A stretch of DNA of 64,000 nucleotides from Boletus sp. NGJ (taxonomy: Eukaryota; Basidiomycota; Agaricomycetes; Boletales; Boletaceae). The DNA lies in assembly GCA_019096195.1 (NCBI GenBank), contig JAGTXK010000119.1:124001-188000 (forward strand). Reading direction: 5' to 3'. Positions within the stretch are counted from its first letter, which is position 1. Each line of letters starts with the position of its first letter. Below are positions 12,418 to 23,100 of the stretch, piece by piece. The translations under genes were made by a program, and so were the position numbers. Under the pieces are notes generated by a model that was not told the DNA's origin, made no database searches, and worked only from the letters and a program-made list of their open reading frames with translations.

Positions 12418-13344
12418 CTATCTTCCCCCACTCCACTTCAATTCTCTCCCAAAGCTCCCATACTCCTTTTGGTGGTGTTGTATAGCTATTAAATTTTTTT
12501 TGAGGATTTGCCAGAGATGTTCAATGGGATTAAGGTCTGGAGATTGTGCTGGCCAGTCAAGAAGCTTGATCCCTTGAGATTCCAGCCACTCCTTGGCTCT
12601 TTTAGAGGTGTACTTGGGGTCATTATCTTGTTGAAAGATAATGCTCTCTTCAGGAATTTCAGAATTTTCCATGGAAGGAAGCAGATTATCCTCCAAAATG
12701 GAGACATACTGCTCAGCATTCATCCTCCCTTCAACCTCTGCAAGAATCCCCACTCCACTCCAACTCATGCATCCCCAAACCATCAAGGAACCTCCTCCAA
12801 ACTTTACTGTTCCCTGAACTTCCTTGTCTTGCAAAGACTTTCCTGCCAATTTCCATACATACTTCCTTCCATCTGACCCAATCCTGTTGATCTTGGTTTC
12901 ATCTGACCATATAACCCTAGTCCAGTCCTCCACAGTCCAATGTTGGTGCTTGAGAGCAAAGGCTAGCCTATGTTGCCTATGCTTCACAGATAAGAGTGGC
13001 TTCTTTTTCTTGACTACAGCCTTGAGAGATGCAGACTTGAGAACATTCCTAACAGTTTGAGCAGAGACAGGAGAAGAGAGAGCAGAATTGATGAGATGGA
13101 TAGCCTGGACAGCATTTTCAACTTTGCCAGAGGTAATACTAGAGACAATTCTCCTTTTATCAGTAGGAGAAAGTTTAGAAGGACATTCTAATTTGATGTT
13201 TTCCTTGCCTGGGTGGATCTCCTTGATAACCCTGGCCACAGTAGACTTCCCCAGACCAGTTTGGAATGATATTTGCCTAGTAGAAAGGCCAGATTCAGAG
13301 AAAAAATATATATTGGCTCTAGCAGAGGAGGGAGTGGATTTCAT
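12418..13344 (-). CDS. Tc1-like transposase, DD34E
   Basis: An open frame of 308 residues without introns. Residues 1-60 form the paired-like helix-turn-helix DNA-binding region (GLSTRQISFQTGLGKSTVAR). The RNase H-fold catalytic core follows. The first Asp lies in VIWSDETK, the second in IIFQQDNDP, and the Glu in SPDLNPIEHLW. Between the second Asp and the Glu there are 34 residues, the DD34E spacing of Tc1 elements. A GGGSLMVWGCMSWSGVG stretch typical of the family lies between the first and second Asp. The usual family length is about 340 residues. This frame ends early after HHQKEYGSFGRELKWSGGR, so the extreme C-terminus may be altered. Even so it is the most complete transposon protein in the window. 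Whether it is active cannot be told from sequence alone. Confidence 0.9.
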   Translation of the reverse strand: MKSTPSSARANIYFFSESGLSTRQISFQTGLGKSTVARVIKEIHPGKENIKLECPSKLSPTDKRRIVSSITSGKVENAVQAIHLINSALSSPVSAQTVRNVLKSASLKAVVKKKKPLLSVKHRQHRLAFALKHQHWTVEDWTRVIWSDETKINRIGSDGRKYVWKLAGKSLQDKEVQGTVKFGGGSLMVWGCMSWSGVGILAEVEGRMNAEQYVSILEDNLLPSMENSEIPEESIIFQQDNDPKYTSKRAKEWLESQGIKLLDWPAQSPDLNPIEHLWQILKKNLIAIQHHQKEYGSFGRELKWSGGR

Positions 13345-13490
13345 AATGAAGTAGGGTTGGCTGAATGGTATCTCTGCTCTTTATACCATTTGAAGTTATG
13401 TAAGTGACATAATCAGACAGGGTTGAAGCACAGCATCCATTAGAACCTTATGTTATTTACTAAATGATAGTTGATAATATCAGGGTCAAA

Positions 13491-13695
13491 TAAGTGTCCC
13501 AATGACATATCCTTTTAATATGGCTATAACTCAGTACCATGACAATCAACTCACATGACTAAGGGCTCATCTTCAGGGCAAGGATTAGGGCTATCAATGG
13601 CCCAGCAAGGGTTAGGGCTAATGCCTTTTGGTTCTTTTGCAAATGTCAAGTCTTTGCAAAATAGTCAAACATTAGGACACTTTTTTGAGCCACTG
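13491..13695 (-). repeat. Right terminal inverted repeat of the Tc1 element
   Basis: This is the inverse partner of 12098-12302. The outer motif is well kept and the inner copy (TCAAATAAGTGTCCCAATG, near 13488) is more diverged than on the left. Confidence 0.85.
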
Positions 13696-13696
13696 T

Positions 13697-13900
13697 ATGC
13701 TATGGTTAATCTAATTGAGTCTTTCAAGGAAAGAGAATCCATTTTATAGACAATAAAGAATATCACCTCTGCTATATCTCATATAAATTATCTACATCCT
13801 CCTCCTCCTCATTATCATTATCATTATCATCATCAGAATTATTCTCTCCTATATTCTCTACAATCTTTTCAAATCTGTCATCCTCTGAGTCACTGGAGCT
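13697..13900 (-). pseudogene. Acidic-tail reading frame interrupted by element A (left side)
   Basis: Directly next to element A's LTR, on the minus strand, a frame encodes a very acidic stretch (SSSDSEDDRFEKIVENIG, then runs of D, N and E) and stops near 13772. The other flank of A (31694 on) has a frame running up to the insertion in the same orientation and phase, with the duplication GAGCT on both sides. The frame therefore probably belonged to one gene that A disrupted. I do not recognise the family; it could be a host gene or another transposon's gene. Confidence 0.45.
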
Positions 13901-14813
13901 TGTTACACCATGTAACAAGTGATACGTTCCCGAGTAATCAACCTGTTTGATTACTGGACTAGCCGGACTTGAGGGGAAAATACCTCCCAAGGCCCAATGT
14001 TCCTTGGACTGGGGACCAATGGCTAGCTTTCACATAGAGCCTCCCTTGGGGTTGGAGCCTACTCTATGACCGATGGCGGAGTCTTGGACTTTGAGGATGG
14101 TGGCATGATCTGATGAAAGGGCAGACCTATCCTATACAGAGGTCAGTGGCAGAGTCCTGACCAATATGGATACCAGTGGCAGAGTCCTGGATTTACTGTG
14201 CTGCCAGTGGGCTTACACGGGCCAACCTCTGTTGGTGTTGGAGTTGCCATCTAGCGACGTGAGCAGATGGCAATGAGGCCACACAGATGTGAAGTGATGA
14301 GGAAGACAATCACTAGCACTGTGGTGATCACCTCCAGAGCAGAAGCAGGCTTTTGAGATGGAGTGGAACCGAGAGCTGGGCGAGCTGGTAGATTACATGG
14401 GAAGTTGTGTAGATCTAGGTTAGGATTTACATGAAGGGCAGACGCCCATATAAATAGGCCTTCCCTATTCAGGGCAGGCTTCGTATTGTATATGGTAATA
14501 CTGGAATATTACCATAAGAGATCATATCATCAGTCAAATGAAGAAGATGGAATACTGGGCTGTGTGCGAGAGAGCACAGCCAAGGAGGCAATGTCTATGA
14601 TCAGATCAAAAGGTGAAATGCATGTAATGTGAAATAGAATGGGCTGTGTCACAGCCATAGTGGTGCATCACCTAGAAGGGGAGTTCCGGATAAGGCAATG
14701 CCTGCATGGGTGTCACAGGGGAATCCCTGGTCAGAGTTGAGGAAGAGGTTGTCCCATAGTCTGGGAGGAGAAGAAGGGAGAGAAAAAGATATACCCCTTC
14801 TGTAATCGTAACA
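13901..14813 (-). repeat. 3' LTR of Gypsy element A
   Basis: TGTTAC...GTAACA ends, 913 bp. It matches 30823-31693 closely from about 14228 on and less so at its start. It contains two perfect hairpins near its plus-strand start (13901-13917 and 13933-13955). The extra 3' reading frame ends inside it. Confidence 0.92.
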
Positions 14814-16064
14814 TTACCCTCCTCATAGTCTTGAAGTTCCATCTCAAGAACTTCTGTCCCCCTCATTCTCCTCATAGCCAGTAAGGTTCCAGGAGTTGTT
14901 GAAGACTCCCTGGCTAGGGCAGGTCTGATAACCATGTCCTCTTCCGCCACAGTAGGTGCAAGCTCTTCATGGGCAAGCATACTGTGGGTGGTTGGGGGCA
15001 ACCACCTGACAGTAGGGGCACTGGTAGTAGGGGCAGGCAGGCCAAAGGTGACCTTGATGTCTGCATTCAAAATAGCAGAGGCCGGAGATGGGAGTTCAAT
15101 GGTGATTAGCCAGTCAGGTGCAGGGCAAGGGATGGGGATGAGTAGCCATTGAGTCAGAATGGCTGGTAGGAGAGGCGCTTGCAGTGGCCCTAGGAATGGG
15201 AATGGAGGAAGGAGGAGGGCTCCTTGTTGTAGTGTCCCCCAGTGTGTTGAGAAGACCTTGGTTGTTGGGGCGAGAGGGGAGGCCAGCTGAGAATACCATG
15301 GCTCCTTGCCGATGGAGGGTCCTGGTCTGATGGGAAAGGGCTGGGAGGAATTGGGAGGACTGGTACTGTGGTGGTTCCTTAAGAGGAGGGGTTGGAGGTT
15401 GTGGAGGAAGGGGAGGTGACAATGGTATCATTAGAGGACTGGGCTCTCCGTGTCTCTGAAGAGTTTCTATCAACTCCATTAATGCCTCTGATTCTGTTGA
15501 CATTCTCCAGGGGTCGCTCTGTGATGGAAGGGACTCATTGAGATGGAATGGGGTAGGAGGGCGTGGTGGTCGATGAGGGGGCAAAGAAAAGGCGACTTTT
15601 CTTTTCTGAGAGGGAGAGGATGGTGGCGTGGAGAAGGCAATCACAGGTGTTGATGGGCAGAAGGGTGAGGGAATAGTTGAATCCCTTGATGAAAAGGAGG
15701 TTGAGAATAAGTTCGCAAATCTCGACAATACTTTCCATTGCCCTTTCTTCTTCGGCAGTCTGCTGGGCATTGAAGACATGGGAACTTGTTGAGCTCCCAG
15801 CAGTCCCAGCAAGAATGGATCAAAATGAGGAATAGGATCTGTAAAGAGCGATGAGTTGGACAAGGAAGTCATTGCAAGAGAAGAAGGGGATGGATTGGAG
15901 GGTTGTGATTGTGATGGGGTCATTGAGGACAGATGCATAGAGATTTCGACAGTGGATGGGGGAGAGTCAATTAAGGTATACTGAGAGAGGGGCAATGGCC
16001 ATCTACCAATTATGGTGGTAGGGGCAGTAGTCAATATGGCAGAAGCAGGAATGCGAGCTGGCAT
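14672..16064 (-). pseudogene. Extra 3' reading frame of Gypsy element A, overlapping the LTR
   Basis: A long frame downstream of the chromodomain, rich in Pro, Ser and Thr, with counterparts in B (18846-20171) and D (10715-11938). It lies between pol and the 3' LTR, and its last ~47 codons lie within the LTR itself. It also runs through the purine tract just upstream (ATGAGGAGGGTAA), which encodes the motif YEEGN in both A and B. I know no family for this product. It is part of a fossil element, so no present function is implied. Confidence 0.6.
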
Positions 16065-18031
16065 GTTTGGGAATGTCTAGGTCAGGGTATTGTCTCTGAA
16101 GGTGAGCTTGGGTGAGGGCAGCAGATACACAGGCTAGGAGTATGAACAGGGAGGTGTTGTCTTGGGACATAGATCTCATTCAGAGTCTGAGTTGGGTTTT
16201 ATACTCTGAAAGTATCTTCTTGGCATTTCCCAAATTGGCCTCTGGTTCCCAAGTTCGTTCTGCTGCAGAATACCCTTTCCAGTGGGTTAGGTACTGTCTT
16301 CTTCCTGGTTTTCCCTGATGGTTTATGATGCTGTCCACTTTGTATTCCTCTTCTGTTACGACAAGTTTCAGTGGTGGTTGAGTGAAATTGGGACCATGTT
16401 TCATAGTTTCCCGATACAGGAAAAGTAGGGATGTATGGAATACATCATGGATCTTCCACTATTTTGGCAACTTGAGTCAGAATGCCATGGAGGATATCAC
16501 TTGAGTAATTTCAAATGGTCCAGTGCGTTTTGGAGACAGCTTCCAGGATGGAACTTGGAGTCTCAGGTTTTTGGTGTCTAGCCATATCTTATCTCCGAGC
16601 TTCCATGATTTGAAGCGAGAGTGAACTCTCTCCTTCATTTGTATCTGTGCCAGTTTGCGTGCTGCTTCTACTTCCTTTCTTGCTTTTTCCAGGAAAGAGA
16701 GTCTTTCCTCTAGGGCCGGTAGGAAGGTTTTTCCAATAGTAGGATATGCTCTTGGTTCATATCCAAGGATCAAGGAGAAGGGCGATTTTCTGGTGACTGA
16801 GTGGGTTGTGGAGTTATGAGTGAACTCTGCCATGGGTAGTAATCCCAACCACCTCTGTGGTTGGCCATTGCAGAATATCTGTAGGTAGGTTTCTAGTTCC
16901 TGGTTGTATCATTCTGTTTCACCATCCATCTGTGGATGGTAGGCCATAGAGAGGATGTCGTCATAGTTCAAGAGCCTAGTGAGCTCTCAAGCAAATGCAA
17001 ATGCGAATTGTGGGCCACAATCTGAAACCAGTTTGTCATGTAAATCATACTGTAGGAAGACCTTTTCAAAGAAAAGAGAGGCTATATCAGCCGCATCTAC
17101 CATTTTCATGCAAGGGGCAAGAATTACCCCCTTACTAAGCCCATGGTCGACCACAACCATGACTGAATCAAAACCCCCCACTGGGGGTAGGTTGGTGATT
17201 AAATCCACCGACAGATGCTGGAAAGGGCGGTGTCCTTTGAAGGCTAATGGAGTGACTGGGGAAACTGTGGGGTGTGTTTGGACCTTGTTACTCTGACAGG
17301 TCACACAACTGGCAATGTATTTGCGGACGAATGTGGTGAGTCCAGGTCACCAGTAGTCTTTGGCCAGGAGGGCAGTGGTTCAAAGGTGTCCTCCATGTCC
17401 TCCCTTGAAGGAGGAATGGATGGAGGATACCAGCTCCTGCTGAGCTGGGCCTGGAATATACATTCAGTTCTTGAAGTATAGGTTGCCATTGTCAAAGGTC
17501 CAATCTTCCAATTTTGATTGGGTGAAGAGGAGTTCTCCTTGTCCCATGCTCTTCAAGGTGGAGAGTATCAGGGGGTCATCTTGAGAGAATCTCTTGATTT
17601 TCTCAGCTAGTGCCAGATCGATCATTCATACTTGACAATTGAATGCATCAGGTGGGAGAAGTTGAACATCTTCATTGTCTTTGGAAGTGTCTACTGCATC
17701 GCAACGAGACAGAGCATCAGCAGGGGCCATTTTTGTTCTGGGTAAAGCTTGATAAACCATATCATAGTCCTGGAGGGACAAAAGCCAATGTGTCTGTCAT
17801 CGGAATAATTGTTGGGGTTCCTTGAAGAACGTTAAGTTCTTGTGATCTGTCAACACTGTCACAGGGTGGGGGGATCTGAGGAGGTATTGCTGCCATTCTT
17901 TCAATCCACATATGACAGCCAATAGTTCCCTGCCATAGATGTTGTAATTTCTCTCAGCCAGAGAGAAAGTCTGGGAGAGGTAACTGCATGGTTGCATGTC
18001 TCCATTGTTATTGTTCTGCATGAGTACCACT

Positions 18032-18999
18032 TGTTATGCTGGGTAACAATGTGACATGTTCCCATATAATCAACCCTGTTTGATTATAGGACTAGCAGGA
18101 CTTGAGGGGAAAATACCTCCAGAGGCCCAATGATTCCTCTGACTGGGGACCGCTGCTAGCTTTACGTAGAGTCCTGTCGTTACCTCTACGACCAATGGCG
18201 GAGTCTTGGATTTACCAACGGTGGCACAATCCTCCGAGAAGGAAGGGCAGACCGGATGTGGAGGCCAGAGACTAGTTCTCTGGGCTTAAACGGCCTAGTG
18301 CTGGTGGCGGAGTCCCAGACTTACGGTCATGCGAGTCTGACCAAGGACCAACCTCTTGTTGGTCGTTGGAGTTGCCGAAGCTTTAGAAGCAGGTTATGGC
18401 AACAAGGCCACACAAGTGCATAGTGATGAGAAGGACGATCACAAGCACAAGGGCGATCACCTCCAGAGCAGGAGTGAGGCTTCTGAGGTGAAGTGGAACC
18501 TGGTAGCAGGGAGAAGCTGGTAGATTACACGGGAAGGAGTGTAGATCTAGAGTTAGAGGTTACATGAAGGGCCCATGTCCCTATTTATAGGCCTTGCCCA
18601 TCTAGGGCAGGCTTCATATCAAACATAGTAATCGTAAGTCGCAGACAAAAGATTACTATAAGTGGATCAAGGCATCAGTCAAAATGGAGGGGATAGGAAC
18701 ACTGGGCTGTGTACGAGAGAGCACAGCCAGGGAGGCAATGTCTGTGATCAGATCAAGAAGGAAGAAGGCATATATCTATGAAATAAGGGAGGCAGTGTCC
18801 AGACCAAACAGGTAGCTTCCTGAAAAGGGAGTTATGAGTAACTTCCTAGAAAGGAGGTTCTGGATGGGGCGATGCCTGAGTCGGTGTCGCAGGGGAATCG
18901 CAGGAGAATTCCTGGTCTGAGTTGAAGAATAGATCGTCCCATAGTCCTACAGGAGGTGAGGGAAGGGGAAAAGATGTACCCCCTTTGGTAACCGTAACA
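18032..18999 (-). repeat. 3' LTR of Gypsy element B
   Basis: TGTTAT...GTAACA ends, 968 bp, partnered with 25425-27778. A perfect hairpin TATAATCAA...TTGATTATA lies at 18065-18088. Confidence 0.92.
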
Positions 19000-20171
19000 T
19001 TACCCTCCTCGTAGTCTTGAAGTTCCATCTCAAGAACTCTGATCTCCCTCATTCTCCTCATAGTTGGTAAGGTCCCAGGAGTCATTGAAGACTCCCTGGC
19101 TGGGACATGTCTGGTACCCATGTCCTCATCCTCCACAGTATGTGCAAGTTCTTCATGAGCAAGCATACTATGGATGGTTGGGAGCAACCACCCTACAGTA
19201 GGGGCAACAGTATTGGGGGTAGGCAGGCCGAAGGTGACCTTGATGTCCACATTTGAAGCAGCAGATGTCAGTGAGGGTAGTTTGATGGTTATGAGGCAAT
19301 CTGGCACTGGACAGGGGATGGGAATTACTAGCCATTGAGTCAGAATGGCTGGTAGGAGAGGCACTTGCGGCAGCCCCAGGAATGGGAATGGAGGAAGGAG
19401 TAGGGCTCCTCGCTGTAGAGTTCCCCAATGTGTGGAGAAGACCTTGGTCATTGGGGTGAGAGGGGAGGCCGACCAAGAATACCATGGCTCCCCATCAGCG
19501 GAGGGTCCTGGTGGGTCGGGAAACAGCTGGGGGAGGAACTGGGAGGACTGGTATTGGGGGGGTTCCTTGGAAGGAGGGGTTGTGGGTCGTGGAGGAAGGG
19601 GAGGCAACAATGGTGTCATTAGAGGACTGGGCTCTCCGTGTTTCTGGAGAGTTTCTATCAACTCTGTTAATGCTTCTGATTCCGTTAATGTTCTCCATGG
19701 GTCGCTCTGCCATGGAAGGGGTTCGTCTAGGGGGAACGGGGTAGGAGGGCGCAGTGGTTGACGTGGGGGCAAAGAAAATGTGACTTTCTTCTTCCGAGAG
19801 GGAGAGGATGGTGGGGTGGAGGAGGCAATCACAGGTGTTGATGGGTAGAAGGGCAAGGGAATAGTTGAATCCCTCAATGAAAAGGAGGTTGAGAACAAGT
19901 TCGCAAATCTCGAGGATCCCTTCCATTGCCCTTTCTTCTTCAGCAGTCTATTGGGCATTGGAGTCATAGGGACCTGCCGAGTTCCCATTGGTCTGGGAGA
20001 GAAGGGATTGAAGTGAGGAGTAGGCAATGAGCTGGACGAGTGAGTTGTCGCAGGAGAAGAAGGGGATAGTCTGGAGAGTCCGGACTGCAGTGGGATCATC
20101 GAGAATGGTGGCATAGAGGTTTCAATGGTGGGCGGGGGAGAGTTGGTTGAGGTGTATGGAAAGGGGGGCAA
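18846..20171 (-). pseudogene. Extra 3' reading frame of Gypsy element B, overlapping the LTR
   Basis: The longest uninterrupted version of the extra frame in the window. It is Pro/Ser/Thr-rich with short basic patches, and its last ~50 codons are in the 3' LTR. An overlapping frame at about 19168-19300 carries a Cys/His cluster beginning CFKCGHQGHL and followed by CCPYC and APNH, matching the cluster in D. The purine tract beside the LTR is inside the frame. The product has no family that I recognise and no visible signal peptide or membrane span. Confidence 0.6.
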
Positions 20172-23100
20172 GAGTCATCTACCAAGTATGATGGTAGGGG
20201 CAGTAGTTGATTTGGCAGAAGCACCAATGTTGTTCAATATGTTTGGGGAGATCGAGATCTGGGTATTGCTTCTGAAGATGGGCTTGGGTAAGAGCAGCTG
20301 ATACGTGGGCAAGCAAAATGAAGAGGGAGGTATTATTTTGGGGCATGGGCTCATCTCAAAGTTTGAGTCGCTTTTTATACTCCAGAAGTATCTTCTTGGC
20401 GTTCCCAAGATTGGCCTCTGGTTCCCAGGTTCATTCTGCTATGGAGTACCCTTTCCAGTGCATCAGGTACTGCCTTCTTCCCAGTTTTCCCCAATGATTG
20501 ATGATGCTGTCCACTTCATATTCTTCTTCTGTTCCAACAAGTTCCAGTGGTGGTTGAGTGAAATTGGGGCTGTGTTCCATAGTTTCCCGATATGGGGAAA
20601 GTAGGGATGCGTGGAACACATCGTGGATCTTCCACTGTTTTGGCAACTTGAGTCGGAATGCTATGGAGAATACCACTTGAGTAATTTCAAATGGTCCGGT
20701 CCGTTTTGGGGACAGCTTTCGGGAGGGAACTTGGGTTTCAGGTTCTTGGCATCCAGCCATACCTTTTCTCCAAGTTTCCAGGGTTTGAAGTGAGAGTGGA
20801 CTCTCTCCTTCATACGTAGTTGTGCCAATTTGTGTGCTGCTTCTGCTTCCTTTCTTGATTCTTCTAAGAAAGAGAGCCTTTCTTCTAGGGCTGGTAGAAA
20901 GGTTTCTCCAATAGAAGGATATGCTCTTGGTTCATATCCAAGGATCAAGGAGAAGGGCGATTTTCCAGTGACTGAGTGAGTTGCGGAGTTGTGAGTGAAC
21001 TCCACCATGGGTAATAGTTCCAACCACCTCTGTGGTTGGCCATCACAGAATATCCAGAGGTAGGTTTCTAGTTCCTGGTTATATCGTTCTGTCTCGCCAT
21101 CCGTTTATGGGTGGTAGGCTGTGGAAAGGGCAATGTCGTAATTCAGGAGCCTAGCGAGCTCCTGAGCAAACATGGATGTGAACTGTGGACCACAATCTGA
21201 AACTAGTTTGTCATGTAAACCATACCGTAGCAAGACCTTTTCGAAGAAAAGACAGGCTATACCAGCTGCATCCACCATTTTTGTGCAAGGGGCGAGAATT
21301 ACCCCCTTACTAAGCCCATAATCGCCCACAACCATGACTGAATCGAAGCCCTCCACTGGGGGCAGGTCGGTGATCAAATCCACTGATAGATGTTGGAAAG
21401 GGTGGCAGCCCTCAAAAGCTAGGGGGGTAATCGAGGGAACCGTAGGATGTGTCTGGACCTTGTTACTTTGACAGACAGCACAACCAGCGATGAACTTGTG
21501 GACAAATGTAGTGAGTCCAGGCCACCAATAGTCCTTGGCCAGGAGTTTAGTGGTGCGGAAGGTGTCCGCCATGTCCTCCCTCAAAAGAGGAATGAACAGA
21601 GGATACCAACTCCTGCCAAGCTGGGCCAGGGATATACATCCAGTTTTTGAAGTAAAGGTTGCCATTGTCGAAGGTCCAGTCTTCCACTTTGAACTGGGTG
21701 AAGAGAGGTTCGCCTTGCCCCACACATTGTATGGCAGAGAGTACCAAGGGATCACTTTGAGAAGATCCCTTGATTTTCTCGGCTAATGCCAGGTTGATCA
21801 TTCACACTTGACAGTCGAATGCATTAGATGGGAGGAGTTGCACATCTTCATTGTTCTTGGAAGTGTCGATTTCATCCCGACGAGATAACGCATCTGCGGG
21901 GGCCATTTTTGTTCCAGGTAGAGAGCTTGGTAGACCATATCATAGTCCTGGAGGAACAAAAGCCATCTTGCCTGTCATTGGGATAATTGCCAGGGTTCCT
22001 TGAAGAACATTAAGTTCTTGTGGTTGGTTAACACTGTTATGGGGTGGGGGGATCCAAGGAGGTATTGCCGCCACTTTTTCAAGCCTTGTATGACAGCCAG
22101 TAGTTCCCTGTCATAGATGTTGTAGTTTCTCTCAGCTGGAGAGAAAGTCTCGGAGAGGTAACCACATGGTTGCATATCTCCGTTGTCGTTGTTCTGCATG
22201 AGTACCGCTCCTGATGCCGTGAGTGAGGCGTCTGTCATGAGAGTGAAGGGTTTTGAAGTATCCAGGAAGGCGAGGACAGGTTTCTTGGTGAATGCTGCCT
22301 GTGGGGTTCTGAATGATTTTTCTTGAAGTGGTCCCCAGGACCAAGCCATTGTTTGCTTTGTGAGGTCTAGCAAAGGATGTGTAATGTCGGAAAAGGAGGG
22401 GATGAACTTCCTGTAAAAATTACAGAACCCAATGAAGGATTGCACATCCTTCATGTTCACTGGGAGTTTCCATTGCTTGATGGTGTTGAGCTTGACTGGG
22501 TCCATCTGGACTCCGTCCTTCCTATGATCATCCTGAGATATTCAACTTCTTCGGCTGAGAAGGTACACTTCTCCAGTTTGAGGTACATTTCATGCTGTTG
22601 GAAGCGTTCTAGGACCTTCCGTGTCCTCTCATCATGAGTTATCTGATCTGAAGAATGAATCAACAGATCGTCCATGTATATCACCAACCATCCCTCTGCT
22701 GATATAATCTCTGAAGAGATCGTCCATGAATGCCTGGAACGTTGCTGGGGAATTACACATTCCAAAGAACATGACATTTGATTTGAACAATCCAAATGGG
22801 GTGAGGAAGGCCGCCTTCCATCGATCTTCTGGTTTGATCAAGATGTTGTTGTAGCCCCATCATACATCAAACTTGGTGAAGATTGACGATCCCTTTAATT
22901 TATCTAGAAGGTCAGAAATTAAGGGGAGGGGGTAGGCATTCTTAATTGTGTGACTGTTAAGATATCAGTAGTCTTGGAAGGGGCAGAGCTTCCCATCTTT
23001 CTTCTGTACAAAGAAGAAAGGGGCGGCCTGGGCAGATTTTGATGAAGATATCTTCCCAGTTTTAAGGTGTTCATTGATGAATTTCCTACATGCCTGTTGT

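Larger units (their letters stand above)
12098..13695 (-). mobile_element. Tc1/mariner DNA transposon with long terminal inverted repeats
   Basis: A 1598-bp element flanked by TA dinucleotides (12096-12097 and 13696-13697). Ends are CAGTGGCTCAAAAAAGTGTCC and its inverse. The terminal inverted repeats are about 205 bp (about 12098-12302 and 13491-13695). Each carries a second, inverted copy of the tip motif at its inner edge, near 12290-12310 and 13490-13505. The transposase fills most of the interior. It sits in the decayed 3' LTR of Gypsy fragment D, so it is younger than D. Confidence 0.95.

Noticed and set aside
13772-13990. A 72-codon minus-strand gene
   Set aside because: Its first third is read from the LTR of element A; only the acidic tail belongs to the flanking sequence.
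14672-20171. Extra Gypsy frame as an envelope gene
   Set aside because: No signal peptide, no membrane span and no fusion-peptide-like region; the Cys/His cluster and proline-rich content do not fit an envelope.
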